Source of the DNA: Alphaproteobacteria bacterium
GTDB lineage: Bacteria; Pseudomonadota; Alphaproteobacteria; UBA3830
NCBI GenBank assembly: GCA_025998735.1
Contig: BNWJ01000002.1
Coordinates: 1-62,304, forward strand
Length of the DNA: 62,304 nt
Direction: 5' to 3'
Shown: positions 29,540-39,900 of the stretch, in pieces
How the letters are laid out: each line of letters begins with the position of its first letter
Position numbering within the stretch: the stretch's first letter is position 1
Notes under the pieces: model-generated
Told to the model about the DNA's origin: nothing
Seen by the model: the letters and a program-made list of their open reading frames with translations, nothing else
Database searches by the model: none
Translations under genes and position numbers: made by a program

Positions 29540-29996
29540 TTTCGGATTGGGCGGTCTAAAGGCTCGCCATGGAATAGATAGAAAAGCGCTTGGTCGTGGA
29601 ATAGGATCCGGCTGTGGTAAAACCAGTAGCTATGGTCACAAGGGTGGAAAAGCCCGCTCAGGTCGTGGAAAAGTGAAGTGGTTTGAGGGTGGTCAGATGC
29701 CGATTTACCGGCGTCTTCCAAAGCGTGGTTTCGTGTCCAGACAGGATAAATCATGCATAGGATGTGTTAATCTCGTTGATCTGCAGAAGCTTTGCGATGC
29801 GAAAGTTCTGTCTGCGAATCAGGAGATCAATCTGGATGTTTTGAAGAGCGTGAATATCGTTAGACAAGGCGTCTGCACGGTTCGTTTGCTCGGAAAAGGA
29901 GAGCTGAAGACTCCTCTGAACATCACGGTTGGATATGCCACGGATTCTGCCACGAGAGCAGTTGAAGCGGCCGGTGGAAAGGTGCAGATAGCATAA
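29532..29996 (+). CDS. rplO: 50S ribosomal protein L15
   Basis: L15 is a late-assembly protein of the 50S. It has the glycine/arginine N-terminal arm (GLKARHGIDRKALGRGIGSG and KGGKARSGRG), FEGGQMPIYRRLPKRGF, then the C-terminal domain ending AVEAAGGKVQIA. 154 residues. It overlaps rpmD, with secY 46 bases downstream. Confidence 0.96.
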   Translation: MSDFGLGGLKARHGIDRKALGRGIGSGCGKTSSYGHKGGKARSGRGKVKWFEGGQMPIYRRLPKRGFVSRQDKSCIGCVNLVDLQKLCDAKVLSANQEINLDVLKSVNIVRQGVCTVRLLGKGELKTPLNITVGYATDSATRAVEAAGGKVQIA

Positions 29997-30042
29997 ACTT
30001 CAGCGATAGCGGTGGTTCTATGCATTATAGAGGTGTTGTTTT

Positions 30043-31374
30043 ATGTCATCAGAATCTATTTTCGACAGGGGATTCAGCCTGGAATCGTTTTCTAAGGCAT
30101 CTGATTTGCAAAAGAGGCTTATCTTCACGATACTTGCTCTTTTTGTTTACAGAATAGGTACCTATGTTCCTTTGCCGGGACTCGATCCGGTAGTTATAGA
30201 AGAATTGGCCAAGAGACATTTGGCCGGTGGTGGTCTTCTGGGAATGTTCAATATGTTTTCCGGAGGAGCGCTCGGTCGTATGACTGTTTTCGCTCTTAAC
30301 CTGATGCCATACATTTCGTCGAGCATTATTATCCAGTTGTTTACCATGATTTCTCCAACTCTTGAGGCTCTCAAGAAGGAAGGAGAAACTGGACGCAAGA
30401 AAATCAATCAATATACAAGATATTTAACGATTGCAGTTGCTTCGTTTCAGGGCTACGGCATAAGTTTGTTTCTTATGAATATCCCCAATGGTCCCGTGAG
30501 AATCGGCGGGCTGTTTCCGATAATTGCGATTCCGTCTTTGGTATGTGGTACGTTGTTCCTGGTCTGGCTCGGTGAGCAGATTACGTCCCGTGGCGTTGGT
30601 AATGGATCTTCGTTGCTCATCTTTTCCGGTATCGTTGCCGGTATGCCAGCCAGTATCGCGAATATTTTTGAGCAGGGCAGGGCAGGCGTGCTATCAATAT
30701 TCTCGGTGATCGCGATTTTTGCGGTGGCCATAGGTGTCATATGGTTTGTGGTATTTATGGAGAGAGCTCAGAGGCAAGTTTCCATACATTATCCACAGAA
30801 GCAGAATATGCTGGCGCAGCACGGGAAGTCGATGGATACAAATCATTTACCGCTAAAGATAAACTCTGCCGGCGTTATTCCTCCGATCTTCGCCTACTCG
30901 CTGCTTTCTCTTCCGGTTATGTTGGCTGGTCTTGCTAATGCATCGGATAATGAGATATTGAGTTCTATAGTGGGATTTTTCACAAGAGGTGGAGCATTGT
31001 TTTCCCTGGTTCTGGTCGCCATGATAATGTTCTTCTCGTTCTTCTATACGGCTGTGGTTTTCAATCCAACAGAAACGGCGGACAATCTCAAGAAGGCAGG
31101 TGGATTCATTCCGGGCGTAAGGCCGGGACAGGCGACAGCCGAGTATCTAGACTATATCCTAACGAGATTGACAACGGTTGGTGCACTTTACATGTCATTT
31201 GTGTGTATTCTTCCGGATATAATGCAATCTAAATTTGGTGTACATTTTATTTTCGGTGGTACTGGTGTTTTGATTATAGTTGGTGTTACAATAGACACTA
31301 TTTCGAAGATATACACGCTTATGCTATCGCATCAGTATAGTGGTGTTTTAAAAAAAATGGGGAAAAAGAAATGA
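30043..31374 (+). CDS. secY: Protein translocase subunit SecY
   Basis: SecY forms the membrane channel of the Sec translocon. There are about ten hydrophobic segments; the N-terminal RLIFTILALFVYRIGTYVPLPG and the plug-region GGALGRMTVFALNLMPYISS are typical, as are VVFMERAQRQVSIHYPQK and NPTETADNLKKAGGFIPG of the cytoplasmic loops. 443 residues. It serves the many signal-peptide proteins in this window. Its last codons overlap the adk start (ATGA). Confidence 0.97.
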   Translation: MSSESIFDRGFSLESFSKASDLQKRLIFTILALFVYRIGTYVPLPGLDPVVIEELAKRHLAGGGLLGMFNMFSGGALGRMTVFALNLMPYISSSIIIQLFTMISPTLEALKKEGETGRKKINQYTRYLTIAVASFQGYGISLFLMNIPNGPVRIGGLFPIIAIPSLVCGTLFLVWLGEQITSRGVGNGSSLLIFSGIVAGMPASIANIFEQGRAGVLSIFSVIAIFAVAIGVIWFVVFMERAQRQVSIHYPQKQNMLAQHGKSMDTNHLPLKINSAGVIPPIFAYSLLSLPVMLAGLANASDNEILSSIVGFFTRGGALFSLVLVAMIMFFSFFYTAVVFNPTETADNLKKAGGFIPGVRPGQATAEYLDYILTRLTTVGALYMSFVCILPDIMQSKFGVHFIFGGTGVLIIVGVTIDTISKIYTLMLSHQYSGVLKKMGKKK

Positions 31375-32078
31375 GCAGTTGCTGTTGTTGTAAAGAAAAA
31401 CAAGCTTTTGTTGGCGTACGGGTAGTTGTTCTTCTGGGAGCTCCGGGAGCTGGAAAAGGGACCGTAGCTCAGTATTTATCGGATAATTACAACGTTTTAC
31501 ATTTTTCCACTGGAAATTTGCTAAGAAATGAAGGAAAAGAAGACACCGAGATTGGACGCGAAGTTAGTGCCATAATTGGATCCGGTGGATTGGTGGGAGA
31601 CGATGTTGTCAATCGCATAGTTAAGTCAAATTTATCGAAGGTTTTTGCAACGGATTCATTGGTGTTGTTGGATGGATATCCGCGTTCGGTGGATCAGGCG
31701 GAATATCTTGACTCGTTGGGCGATGGTGCTCTCAAGAATGTGATTCGTGCCGTTGAAATAGACGTGGATCATGAAGTAGCTGTGGCGAGGATTTCCAATC
31801 GCAGGGTTTGTTCCGAGTGTGGGGCGACTTTTGGTCCGTTAGATGATATTGCCGACTGTTCTCGTTGCGGAGGAGCTCTGGTGAAGAGAGCGGATGATGA
31901 AGAAGCAGTTGTGAGACGCAGATTGCAGGAGTACGTGGATACGACTCTTCCTGTTTCTGAGTATTATGCCTGTAGGTTGTTTAAGATTTCTGGTGAATCG
32001 TCACCAGAGGAGAGTGCACGGGAAGTGGATGACGTTTTCCGTGATTTTGGCGTGAAAAAGAGAGGAGATGATTCGTGA
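31371..32078 (+). CDS. adk: Adenylate kinase, zinc-lid type
   Basis: Adk interconverts ATP, AMP and ADP. The P-loop [16 protein letters not shown], the AMP-binding [24 protein letters not shown] and the lid with two cysteine pairs ([11 protein letters not shown] and DCSRCGG) are present, so it should bind zinc in the lid. At 235 residues it has an N-terminal extension with four consecutive cysteines (SSCCCCKEK) before the usual start. The ATG lies inside the secY stop (ATGA), and no later start codon fits, so the extension seems real. secY-adk-rpsM order is common in Alphaproteobacteria. Confidence 0.95.
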   Translation: MSSCCCCKEKQAFVGVRVVVLLGAPGAGKGTVAQYLSDNYNVLHFSTGNLLRNEGKEDTEIGREVSAIIGSGGLVGDDVVNRIVKSNLSKVFATDSLVLLDGYPRSVDQAEYLDSLGDGALKNVIRAVEIDVDHEVAVARISNRRVCSECGATFGPLDDIADCSRCGGALVKRADDEEAVVRRRLQEYVDTTLPVSEYYACRLFKISGESSPEESAREVDDVFRDFGVKKRGDDS

Positions 32079-32452
32079 CTCGTATAGCTGGTGTAAATTT
32101 ACCCGATAAGAAATGCGTAGAGTTCGCTCTGAGATACATATACGGGATAGGTCCTGCAAGATCCGGTCGGATCTGTAAGGAGTTGGGTATTCCGTCTTCC
32201 AGGAGAGTGTTTGAGCTGACTGATGATGAGGCTCTGAGAATCCGTGAGGTTATAGACAGGGATTATCAGGTGGAAGGTGATCTGCGTAGAGTGGTCACCA
32301 TGGACATCAAAAGATTGATGGATCTCGGCTGCTACAGGGGATTGAGGCATAGAAAAGGTCTGCCTGTTCACGGTCAGAGGACCCATACAAATGCTCGTAC
32401 GAGAAAAGGGAAAGCAAAGGCAATTCCTGGTAAGAAGAAAGTAACGAAATAG
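32075..32452 (+). CDS. rpsM: 30S ribosomal protein S13
   Basis: S13 contacts the P-site tRNA and bridges to the 50S. The GTG start at 32075 overlaps the adk stop and gives [26 protein letters not shown]; later [33 protein letters not shown] blocks and the basic tail [13 protein letters not shown] follow. 125 residues. Confidence 0.97.
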   Translation: MTRIAGVNLPDKKCVEFALRYIYGIGPARSGRICKELGIPSSRRVFELTDDEALRIREVIDRDYQVEGDLRRVVTMDIKRLMDLGCYRGLRHRKGLPVHGQRTHTNARTRKGKAKAIPGKKKVTK

Positions 32453-32463
32453 GGGATAGCGTT

Positions 32464-32856
32464 ATGGCTTATAAGGGTACTCAGAAAGTTAAGAAAAAAG
32501 ATAAAAAAAATGTTGTGTCTGGCATTGTTCACATCAATGCTACATTTAACAACACGACAATCACGATTACAGACTTGAATGGCAATACGATTGCCTGGAG
32601 TTCTTCCGGCAGTTTGGGGTTTAAGGGATCTCGCAAATCAACGCCATATGCGGCGCAGATGGCGGCCGATAAAGCTGCTGCAAAGGCGATGGAGCATGGC
32701 ATGAAAAATGTCGATGTTGAAATTCTAGGGCCTGGTTCCGGTAGAGAATCTGCGTTAAGGACATTTCAATCTCTTGGTTTAATAGTTGGCATCATAAAAG
32801 ATGTTACTCCGATTCCGCATAATGGATGCAGACCACCAAAGCGTAGAAGAGTTTAG
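32464..32856 (+). CDS. rpsK: 30S ribosomal protein S11
   Basis: S11 forms part of the platform and mRNA exit region. It has [40 protein letters not shown] and [15 protein letters not shown] [17 protein letters not shown] at the C-terminus. 130 residues. Rich in lysine at the N-terminus, as usual. Confidence 0.97.
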   Translation: MAYKGTQKVKKKDKKNVVSGIVHINATFNNTTITITDLNGNTIAWSSSGSLGFKGSRKSTPYAAQMAADKAAAKAMEHGMKNVDVEILGPGSGRESALRTFQSLGLIVGIIKDVTPIPHNGCRPPKRRRV

Positions 32857-32880
32857 CAGTAAGTAAGTGAGAGGTTTACA

Positions 32881-33915
32881 GTGATTCGAAAACAATGGCA
32901 AGACCTGATAAGGCCTTATAGGTTGCAGGTTGATGGTGTAAGTGCTTCCGAAACTGATGTTACCAACAGGATAGGTACTTTTGTTGCTGAACCTCTTGAG
33001 CGGGGCTTTGGTGTGACGTTGGGGAATGCTCTTCGTAGAGTTCTGCTGTCTTCGCTGAAGGGAGCTGCTGCTACGTCCATAAAAATAGACGGCGTGCTAC
33101 ATGAGTTCTCTACGGTTCCAGGTGTGTCCGAAGACGTCACAGACATTATCCTCAATATTAAGTCCATGCCACTGCGATTGGATGCTGTTGACGGTATTCG
33201 TAAAATGAGGATCAGGGTTAATGGGCCTTGTGAAGTCACTGCGGGCATGTTTGAGCTTGGTTCCGAGTTGGTAGTCCTAAATAAGCGGCATCACATCTGC
33301 ACTGTTGCCGGTGGAGCGACCTTTTCTATGGAAATGAGCGTTGCCGTTGGAAGAGGGTATGTGCCAGGTGCTCAGAATCGCACCGAAGGGGCTCCTGTGG
33401 GGACATTGTTCATCGATTCCATATATAATCCAGTTAAGAGGGTGTCATATAGGGTTGAAAACACTCGTGTTGGTCAAACAACGGACTATGATAAATTAAT
33501 TTTGGATGTAGAAACAGACGGATCCACTAAGCCGGACGATGCAATAGCTATGGCCGCAAAAATATTGCAGGATCAGCTCCAGAAATTCATCAATTTCGAA
33601 GAAGAAGTTGAGGAATCCGAGGCTGATAAAGAGCAGGTTCTTCCATTCAATCCGAATTTGCTGAGAAAGGTAGATGATCTTGAGCTGTCAGTTCGTTCCA
33701 TGAACTGTCTGAAGGGTGATAACATCGTCTACATTGGCGATCTTGTGCAAAAAACAGAAGGGGATATGTTGCGTACTCCGAATTTCGGACGCAAGTCTCT
33801 TAATGAAATCAAAGAGGTGCTCTCTCATATGGGATTGTATCTTGGTATGCAGGTTAATGGCTGGCCGCTGGAAAATATGGAAGATGCTTCCAAGCGTGCC
33901 CATGATAAATTTTAG
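32881..33915 (+). CDS. rpoA: RNA polymerase alpha subunit
   Basis: The alpha subunit dimerises to start RNA polymerase assembly and its C-terminal domain binds UP elements and activators. The GTG start follows GAGAGG. The N-terminal domain shows [20 protein letters not shown] and the C-terminal domain shows [20 protein letters not shown] and [20 protein letters not shown]. 344 residues, slightly longer than in E. coli. It sits in the alpha operon between rpsK and rplQ. Confidence 0.98.
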   Translation: MIRKQWQDLIRPYRLQVDGVSASETDVTNRIGTFVAEPLERGFGVTLGNALRRVLLSSLKGAAATSIKIDGVLHEFSTVPGVSEDVTDIILNIKSMPLRLDAVDGIRKMRIRVNGPCEVTAGMFELGSELVVLNKRHHICTVAGGATFSMEMSVAVGRGYVPGAQNRTEGAPVGTLFIDSIYNPVKRVSYRVENTRVGQTTDYDKLILDVETDGSTKPDDAIAMAAKILQDQLQKFINFEEEVEESEADKEQVLPFNPNLLRKVDDLELSVRSMNCLKGDNIVYIGDLVQKTEGDMLRTPNFGRKSLNEIKEVLSHMGLYLGMQVNGWPLENMEDASKRAHDKF

Positions 33916-33926
33916 GGAGATTTCTA

Positions 33927-34316
33927 ATGCGTCATAGAATGAGTGGCAGAAAATTCAATAGGCCTACTGCCCAGCGAAAAGCGTTGTTTCAGAGCTTGGC
34001 GAAGGCTTTGCTGAGATACGAGCAGATTGTTACAACTTTGCCAAAGGCTAAAGATCTAAGGCCATACGTGGAGAAAATGCTAACTACCGGAAAGCATGGT
34101 ACTCTCGCCGACAGGAGAAATTTGTTTGCGAAATTGAGAGATGAGGAATTGGTGGCGAAGGTGTTTGGACCGTTGGCTGCCCGCTATTCTAGCAGAAACG
34201 GCGGATATATTCGTATAGTTAAATGCGGATTCCGTCAGGGCGATGCTGCTCCAATGGCAGTCGTTCAGTTGCTCGACCGTTGCGATGACACCGAGACGGC
34301 ACCTGCTACCGTTTAA
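33927..34316 (+). CDS. rplQ: 50S ribosomal protein L17
   Basis: L17 is near the tunnel exit. It begins [20 protein letters not shown] and contains [20 protein letters not shown] and [21 protein letters not shown]. 129 residues. It is the last gene of the plus-strand cluster; an intrinsic terminator follows within 25 bases. Confidence 0.97.
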   Translation: MRHRMSGRKFNRPTAQRKALFQSLAKALLRYEQIVTTLPKAKDLRPYVEKMLTTGKHGTLADRRNLFAKLRDEELVAKVFGPLAARYSSRNGGYIRIVKCGFRQGDAAPMAVVQLLDRCDDTETAPATV

Positions 34317-34338
34317 TGCTGTAGCGCTAATGACTTCA

Positions 34339-34369
34339 CCGTCGGCTGAAATATGTCGGCGGCTTTTTT
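34339..34369 (+). terminator. Intrinsic terminator after rplQ
   Basis: CCGTCGGC (34339-34346) pairs with GTCGGCGG (34355-34362) including two G-U pairs, and CTTTTTT follows directly. Position and form both fit the end of the ribosomal cluster. Confidence 0.75.
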
Positions 34370-34462
34370 GTATGTGGATTTCTCTAAAGGACTCCGTAGT
34401 GAGCCTCCCATTCGTTTTTATAGCGAAACCGCCTCAAAATCGTGCCGAAATAACCACTCGAT

Positions 34463-34545
34463 GTGTCATCCTTGGTACGCAGCAGCGAGGATCCATGAAA
34501 CATCTGCAACCTCTGGATTCTCGCTACGCTACGCTTATAAGGAAG
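34463..34545. repeat. Dispersed intergenic repeat (TGTCATCC ... CTGGATTCTCG type)
   Basis: TGTCATCCTTGGTACGCAG, GAGGATCCATG and CTCTGGATTCTCGCTACGC have the wording of small dispersed repeats found between genes in many host-associated alphaproteobacteria. Related pieces occur at 46513 and, inverted, at 49495. No gene in 34370-34610. Confidence 0.5.
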
Positions 34546-34610
34546 ACTTGGAAATTGTTACCTAATAGACAGAACACGCCACTGTGTAAAAAAAGTGACA
34601 CAGGCCAATC

Positions 34611-35228
34611 TTATTTTTTTCTATATTTTTCAGCAACAAATTGCTGGAGGAACGGATGGAGATTCGGGTTCGGTTTTTGTTCCATTCCCCATTCAAGAAC
34701 GTGGAAGTATTTGACAACATCAGGCTGCAGAAGCATTTGCTGAAAGCCGTGGTGAAGCCCCAGATCTAGATAACGACAGTACAAAGCCGTCACTGGATAC
34801 CATTCAAAACCTTGACAACGTGGAGTGCCTGCAATAGGTGCAGCAGGATGACGAGGTACAAACATTCTGCATTTATTACCGCCTCGGCGTTCGATATCGA
34901 AAATAGCACCATCAGCTAAGTTCTGAGGAGAATAATAATACATGCCAGCAGTCGCTTCCTTAACAATATTTGATGCAGCTGTACTACGATCAGGCGCATC
35001 CCTCTGTGCTCCCAATGGAATATTCAGGACGCCGGCGCCATCCTTCTTAAGCAAAACTTCGCGCATAGGTTTATTTTGTGCATCGACACCGTCGCGCCAA
35101 ACAAAAACCGAGACGTAACTGTTGGCATACTGATTAGAATTCGTTGTTGCCTCAACATCTCCGGAAATGATTAACATCGTACAGGTGACTACTAAATAGC
35201 ACAACGATTTATAGATTACATCGCTCAT
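34611..35228 (-). CDS. Secreted Nudix-like protein
   Basis: The start at 35228 (MSDVIYKSLCYLVVTCTMLI) follows GGAG by six bases and supplies a signal peptide ending near SGDVEATTN. The mature part reads VSVFVWRD, VLLKKDG, LNIPLGAQRDAPDRSTAASN and IVKEATAGMYYY, the layout of a Nudix fold. The Nudix box is degenerate: the GX5E glutamate is missing and REUXEE is only IVKEATAG. So it may bind rather than hydrolyse nucleotides, or have another role. Export of a Nudix domain is unusual outside effectors. 205 residues. It is isolated between the ribosomal cluster and the ankyrin gene. Confidence 0.55.
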   Translation of the reverse strand: MSDVIYKSLCYLVVTCTMLIISGDVEATTNSNQYANSYVSVFVWRDGVDAQNKPMREVLLKKDGAGVLNIPLGAQRDAPDRSTAASNIVKEATAGMYYYSPQNLADGAIFDIERRGGNKCRMFVPRHPAAPIAGTPRCQGFEWYPVTALYCRYLDLGLHHGFQQMLLQPDVVKYFHVLEWGMEQKPNPNLHPFLQQFVAEKYRKK

Positions 35229-35485
35229 TACTTTCTCCATAATTAAAAAACTAAAAGTATAGTGTGAATGCATAACATATATCATTTTTCACACATCTAC
35301 AATGTGTAATGCTTTCTCGGGTGATTGTCAAGCAATATTTTGTTTTTTGTCGCAAATCAGCGCTCATTTTTCATTCCCAAAGGCTTATGCAACAGGTCTA
35401 ATTCCTCAAAATATTTTTTTTGCATGAGGAATTTTAACAAAAAATCAAAAAATAGACAAAAACAATATAAAAACATGTTTTTTGC

Positions 35486-35515
35486 TTGACATTTTTGTGT
35501 CTTATGTGGTACAAT
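35486..35515 (+). promoter_or_regulatory. Promoter of the ankyrin-like gene
   Basis: TTGACA (35486-35491) and TACAAT (35510-35515), 18-base spacer, 98 bases before the gene. The upstream 35300-35480 is very AT-rich and holds nothing else I can identify. Confidence 0.65.
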
Positions 35516-35612
35516 TGCATTGTTCGAATGTGTTGTTAAATTGAATATTTTTAAAAATTGATTTAGTAATGCATTCTGTTTGTTTTTTAAGTCTAAAACC
35601 ATGGAGGATATA

Positions 35613-36665
35613 ATGAAAAGACTTATTTGGGCTATATCGATAGTAACTGTTATGAGTGTTTGGCTTGGCGCTGATGCCGTAGACGCCGCTGCTGTACCGC
35701 CAGTTGCGGCTGCGGCTGCTGATGTTAATGCACTACGAACTTGGTTTGGATTGGGGCAGTTTTCAAGAATTTATGAGGCGTTAGGCCAAAATCGTAAAAT
35801 GGATCTAGATGCTCGAGTTGCCGCTCCCTCGGAAGGAGATAATTTTCTTGGAGCATTGTTGGCCACTCACGGAGGAATAACGGCCGAAAGGATCGCTTGC
35901 TTAGAAGTGCTTATACAGGCAGGAGCCAACGTGAATTCGGGGAGAGGACCGGAGAGTCCGTTGTACTGCGCAGCTACTGGAACCTCGCTCAGACCGGCTG
36001 CATTGCTGTTTTTAAAATACGGTGCTACTTTGAGGGGGGGAGAAGTTCCGGACGTTAAGCAGGGATTGGTTCATAAGCTCAGGCTTGAGCCACGAGATCA
36101 ATACAATAGAGAACACATTGTAATTGATGCTGCAGCATTATTGGGATCAGGTGACCCAGGTGCTGAAGCTGTCGTTGCCGCTAATGCTGCCCGGATAACC
36201 GCTGCAATGGCCACTCTACTCAATAGCCGCCTGAATATATTAGAGTCAGTTGCAGCGAATAAGACCGCTTTTGCGACACTTGTTAATTTTTATATTACAA
36301 TTCCAGGTGTGAATATAAATGCTCGGACTATAAATGGTGCTAATACTTTGTTGCATATTGCCGCTTCCCATAGGTATTATGATGTTGCTACGACGTTAGT
36401 AAATGCTGGCGCTAGTTTGTATGCTGTAAATAACACAGTCTATAAAGGGCCAGGTAGAGCACAAACACCTTACGAAATATTGCGGAACAACGTTGACAAA
36501 TATCCTGGAGACTATGATGCTGCTTTCGCTGTCCATACAGCTTGGCACAATAATCATCCGGACGTACTCCAAGATCGGGCTGCTTGGGGAACCACCAGAC
36601 TTTGGAAAACCGGGTTGCGCGCCGCTGATTTCGAGGGGCTAGGAGGAGGAATCGACTTGCTTTGA
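35613..36665 (+). CDS. Secreted ankyrin-repeat-like protein
   Basis: The ATG at 35613 follows GGAG by six bases; an upstream in-frame ATG at 35580 would spoil the signal peptide MKRLIWAISIVTVMSVWLGADAVDA. Ankyrin-type repeats can be read at ERIACLEVLIQAGANVNS, SPLYCAATGTSLRPAALLFL with KYGATL, and NTLLHIAASHRYYDVATTLV with NAGASLYAVN; the last is the clearest. Alanine-rich spacers separate them. 350 residues. Exported ankyrin proteins are common host-directed factors in intracellular bacteria, so a host role is plausible but not shown. Confidence 0.7.
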   Translation: MKRLIWAISIVTVMSVWLGADAVDAAAVPPVAAAAADVNALRTWFGLGQFSRIYEALGQNRKMDLDARVAAPSEGDNFLGALLATHGGITAERIACLEVLIQAGANVNSGRGPESPLYCAATGTSLRPAALLFLKYGATLRGGEVPDVKQGLVHKLRLEPRDQYNREHIVIDAAALLGSGDPGAEAVVAANAARITAAMATLLNSRLNILESVAANKTAFATLVNFYITIPGVNINARTINGANTLLHIAASHRYYDVATTLVNAGASLYAVNNTVYKGPGRAQTPYEILRNNVDKYPGDYDAAFAVHTAWHNNHPDVLQDRAAWGTTRLWKTGLRAADFEGLGGGIDLL

Positions 36666-36810
36666 TTGAGAGTTATGCCGAGACTGCATGTTTTTTGGGG
36701 AGGTATGAGCGTTTTTTTGTCGTGGTTTGGATCGGCTTCTGCGTGATTCCTGCGATGTGACTTCAAGAGTCTCCTCTTTACGCAGGAGGCTTGCTGGTGG
36801 GGAGCAAACA

Positions 36811-36927
36811 AGGTGATAGCGCGGACCGAGAGCTGATTTTGTTGAGTCCGCTTGAAATTTCAGCGATCTCATTTGCTGAACTTCCAATGACTTGATACAA
36901 AATCACCTCATGTCTACGCTATCACCT
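36811..36927. mobile_element. MITE-like inverted-repeat element
   Basis: Perfect 11-base terminal repeats AGGTGATAGCG (36811-36821) and CGCTATCACCT (36917-36927) enclose 95 bases with a further internal hairpin (GCGGAC/GTCCGC). Related to the element at 15099 by its ends and the internal ATTTCRGYGATCTC. It fills most of the 310-base gap between the ankyrin gene and the giant gene; no coding capacity. Confidence 0.6.
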
Positions 36928-36975
36928 CGAACATTCCCTCTATTTCATTGTGTTGTGTATAGATTTCGTACACGA

Positions 36976-39900
36976 TCACATATCGATAGAGGCGCCGAGT
37001 TTTGCGGAGAATCCTTCGGTTCCGCCGGTTAGTTTCGAAGCTTTGAGATTGATTTCGCCCCAATCGGTCACTTTGTGAACGGATGCGCTGTATTCTACGC
37101 TGCTTCTGGCGCGTTTTGTGTAGGATATTGGCGTTCCTGTGTCAGTGCTGCCTTCTGGATTCCCTCCGAATCTCTGGTTGAGTTTTACGCCGAAGTTAGT
37201 GCTAATTTCTTCATTTGCCACGTACAGATTTAGTCCTGGTGCGACGTTTGTTTCACAAAGGCTTTTATTATGGATATCTGTCGTTGTGTTGGATTTTTCT
37301 TCTCTAAGTTTAGCATTCGCGGAAGTCACAATGGATGAATTCGCCTGAATATTTGGAATCAGCGAGATATAATCGTTCAACTTAATATTTGACGACAGAT
37401 TCGTTCCTACAGAAAACACGTTGTTTTTCCAATGGATATCAGGCTTCTCGTTGTCAGTATTCATAAATTCGTAGGAAGCCAACAGATCTGCGGAGAAACC
37501 TTCGTGTATCCAGGAACCTTTTACGCCCAATATCGTACTCTTAGACTTTCCCTTTTGGTCGGAGTACTCGAGATTTGCGCTATGATATCCAAGAAATGCA
37601 GTTGGAACGAAGTAAACGCTACTGCCGCTGTTGATCGCATTCCAGTCGTATCCCAGCACCGTTCCGTAGTTGGTGGACTTGAGCTTGGACGGGGTTCCGA
37701 CCTTCGTATCAGTGGATGACGTGAAAGTTCTATTCCACAGGGATCCCTTTCCAGTCTTAACTTTCGCACGATAGATGGTCACATCTGATGTTTCGCAAAT
37801 GATTCCGTAGAAATCCGATATATTCATAGCATGGAGCAGCTGTTTCTGGTCATTAATTCTCTTGAAAATCAAGTAGTAGTGCACGAGATTATCAGTGCCG
37901 AGCTCGGTCTTGTTATGCACATCATATGTGTATACTTGTTGACCATATTTTGCCGTCACTTTCCGCGTGTTGTCATTTAGATACTCGATAGACGGCGCTT
38001 CTGGACCTGCTGGATACTGTATTAAGTCAAAAATGTACTCGTCACGCGGTTGATTTGTGAGAGTAAACTCTGTTTTAGCCGCTCCCTTATCCGCATCGGT
38101 GTCTTCTGCAGGCATAGGCACATCCCTTACCACTACATCCTCGCTTTTAGCAACAAATTTGTAGCCGGCAATGAAGACTCTGCTTTCTGGTACACAGTGC
38201 TCTAGCCTCAACATATCTGACGCGCTTATTGGGTCCGATGGTCCAAGCGCCTCGATATGAGTGTTATCAGAGTTCCTCTTATACTCAGGAGCCAGATCCA
38301 AGTACCACTTCATACCATTTCCGGTGGCGTTCAAATTCGCCATGTTGATAGTTGTTATAGTTTCATCCTGCATAATGAGAGATGAGTGGAATTCCGTCGT
38401 ACCTTCGAAGTATTGCTCTGAAATCTTATATGGATCGGCTCCTTCTTTCGCTTTGTAGATAACCGTACCTCCTTGGACGTTTAGATCTTTAAATGTGGTC
38501 TCATCACGGATTTCCATTTCACCATAAACTGTTGCATCTTCGATTATTGCCTCATTGTAATTTATGATACCTTTCGCTCCTTTGGTAACGGTCATGCGGT
38601 TGATATTATAGCCTCTGGTTGCAGCATTCACATCATCGTCGCTTACCTTTCTATTTACGAACGTTATGCCATTGATCAGACGAAGACTCTGAACGCCTTC
38701 GGAACTATCTATCATCGATCGTCCTTTTGGATTGTCTTTCCACTCTCCGTTTTCGTAGTCGACATGGAAGAGAGCGCCGCCTAACATTTTCCCCGTGTAT
38801 TGCTTCCCTCCAGGTCCTTCATTTTTGCTCTTCACATCGAAAACGCCGTTCCCTTCGACGTATGTTGTTCCTTTAAATCCAGAGCAGTCGCCCTTGATGT
38901 AGATTATCGAGCCATCTCTTATGATAACACTGCCCTCGGCGCCTTCTATAGATCCGTAGTAGGAAAATATCTTGTTGTCCGCCGTGTTTTCGCTCGTATC
39001 GAGCTCTAGGACAGCACCGTTTCCAGACATTTTGACTTTAGGACGGTTGTTGATGTCCTTAGGTCCTCCACGCAAGGTTACTCGACTCAATCCATCGTCT
39101 GTATTCTTGTCCAGAAGTTCGTCCCGTGACGGAGCCTGATCGTTTCCCCTGATATAGATCGTTCCACCGAATATTTTTCCATCTTGAGTAAAGTCTGCAG
39201 TTGTTGGACCAACGACTTCGAAGTTTCCTTTATATCCAGAATTATCTCCGGTATATGTCATGTATTTTACGCCTGCTTTTGATGCAGTATCGTCGCCCAC
39301 AGTATAGCTGCCCTTATAGTCTGTGCCACTTTGTATTACCTGAACATTGCTATTGTCTCCCGGAGGAGTCAACAATGATGCCGTTATGGTACCGCCAGCA
39401 GAACCCTTGACATGAAGTGTAACTGGTATATTGATTGGTACCGAGCCCAAAAATGCTCCAACCTCAATACTGCCGGTCTCCGAAGGTGTTAATGGTAGCG
39501 TAACTTCTTCTACAATTGGGGGAGTACCTTTTATAAATTCCTGACTTGGTCGCGTAAGGAAATCAATCAAGCTTTTTTTGTTGTCGGAGATAAGCTCGAC
39601 TCTACCCTCTGTGATATTGGCAAAGGTAATGTCTTGGAAAGCACCTATATAACGAGCATCATTAGAATCAACGACCACTTTTAGGTTATTGCCAGGAACT
39701 ATGGCATGGTCAATGGAAATTCTTTTCTTGCCCTCAGCATATGTTGCAAAACTGACTGGCGGAATATCACCAGCTACATCGATGAAAGTTGCCTTTTTGC
39801 CAAATTCAAGAGTGCCATCTAGGGCCATTACTTGGAAGCCACCTGTTCCGGCAGCAAGATCATTACAGGCAGCTGCAATATCCTCAATACGATAATTACC

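Noticed and set aside
30000..30042. rpmJ (L36) between rplO and secY or after secY
   Set aside because: The spacers are too short or lack the L36 cysteine/histidine pattern; L36 must be elsewhere.
36554..36887. Short minus-strand frames after the ankyrin-like gene
   Set aside because: They overlap the gene end and the MITE-like element and show no coding features.
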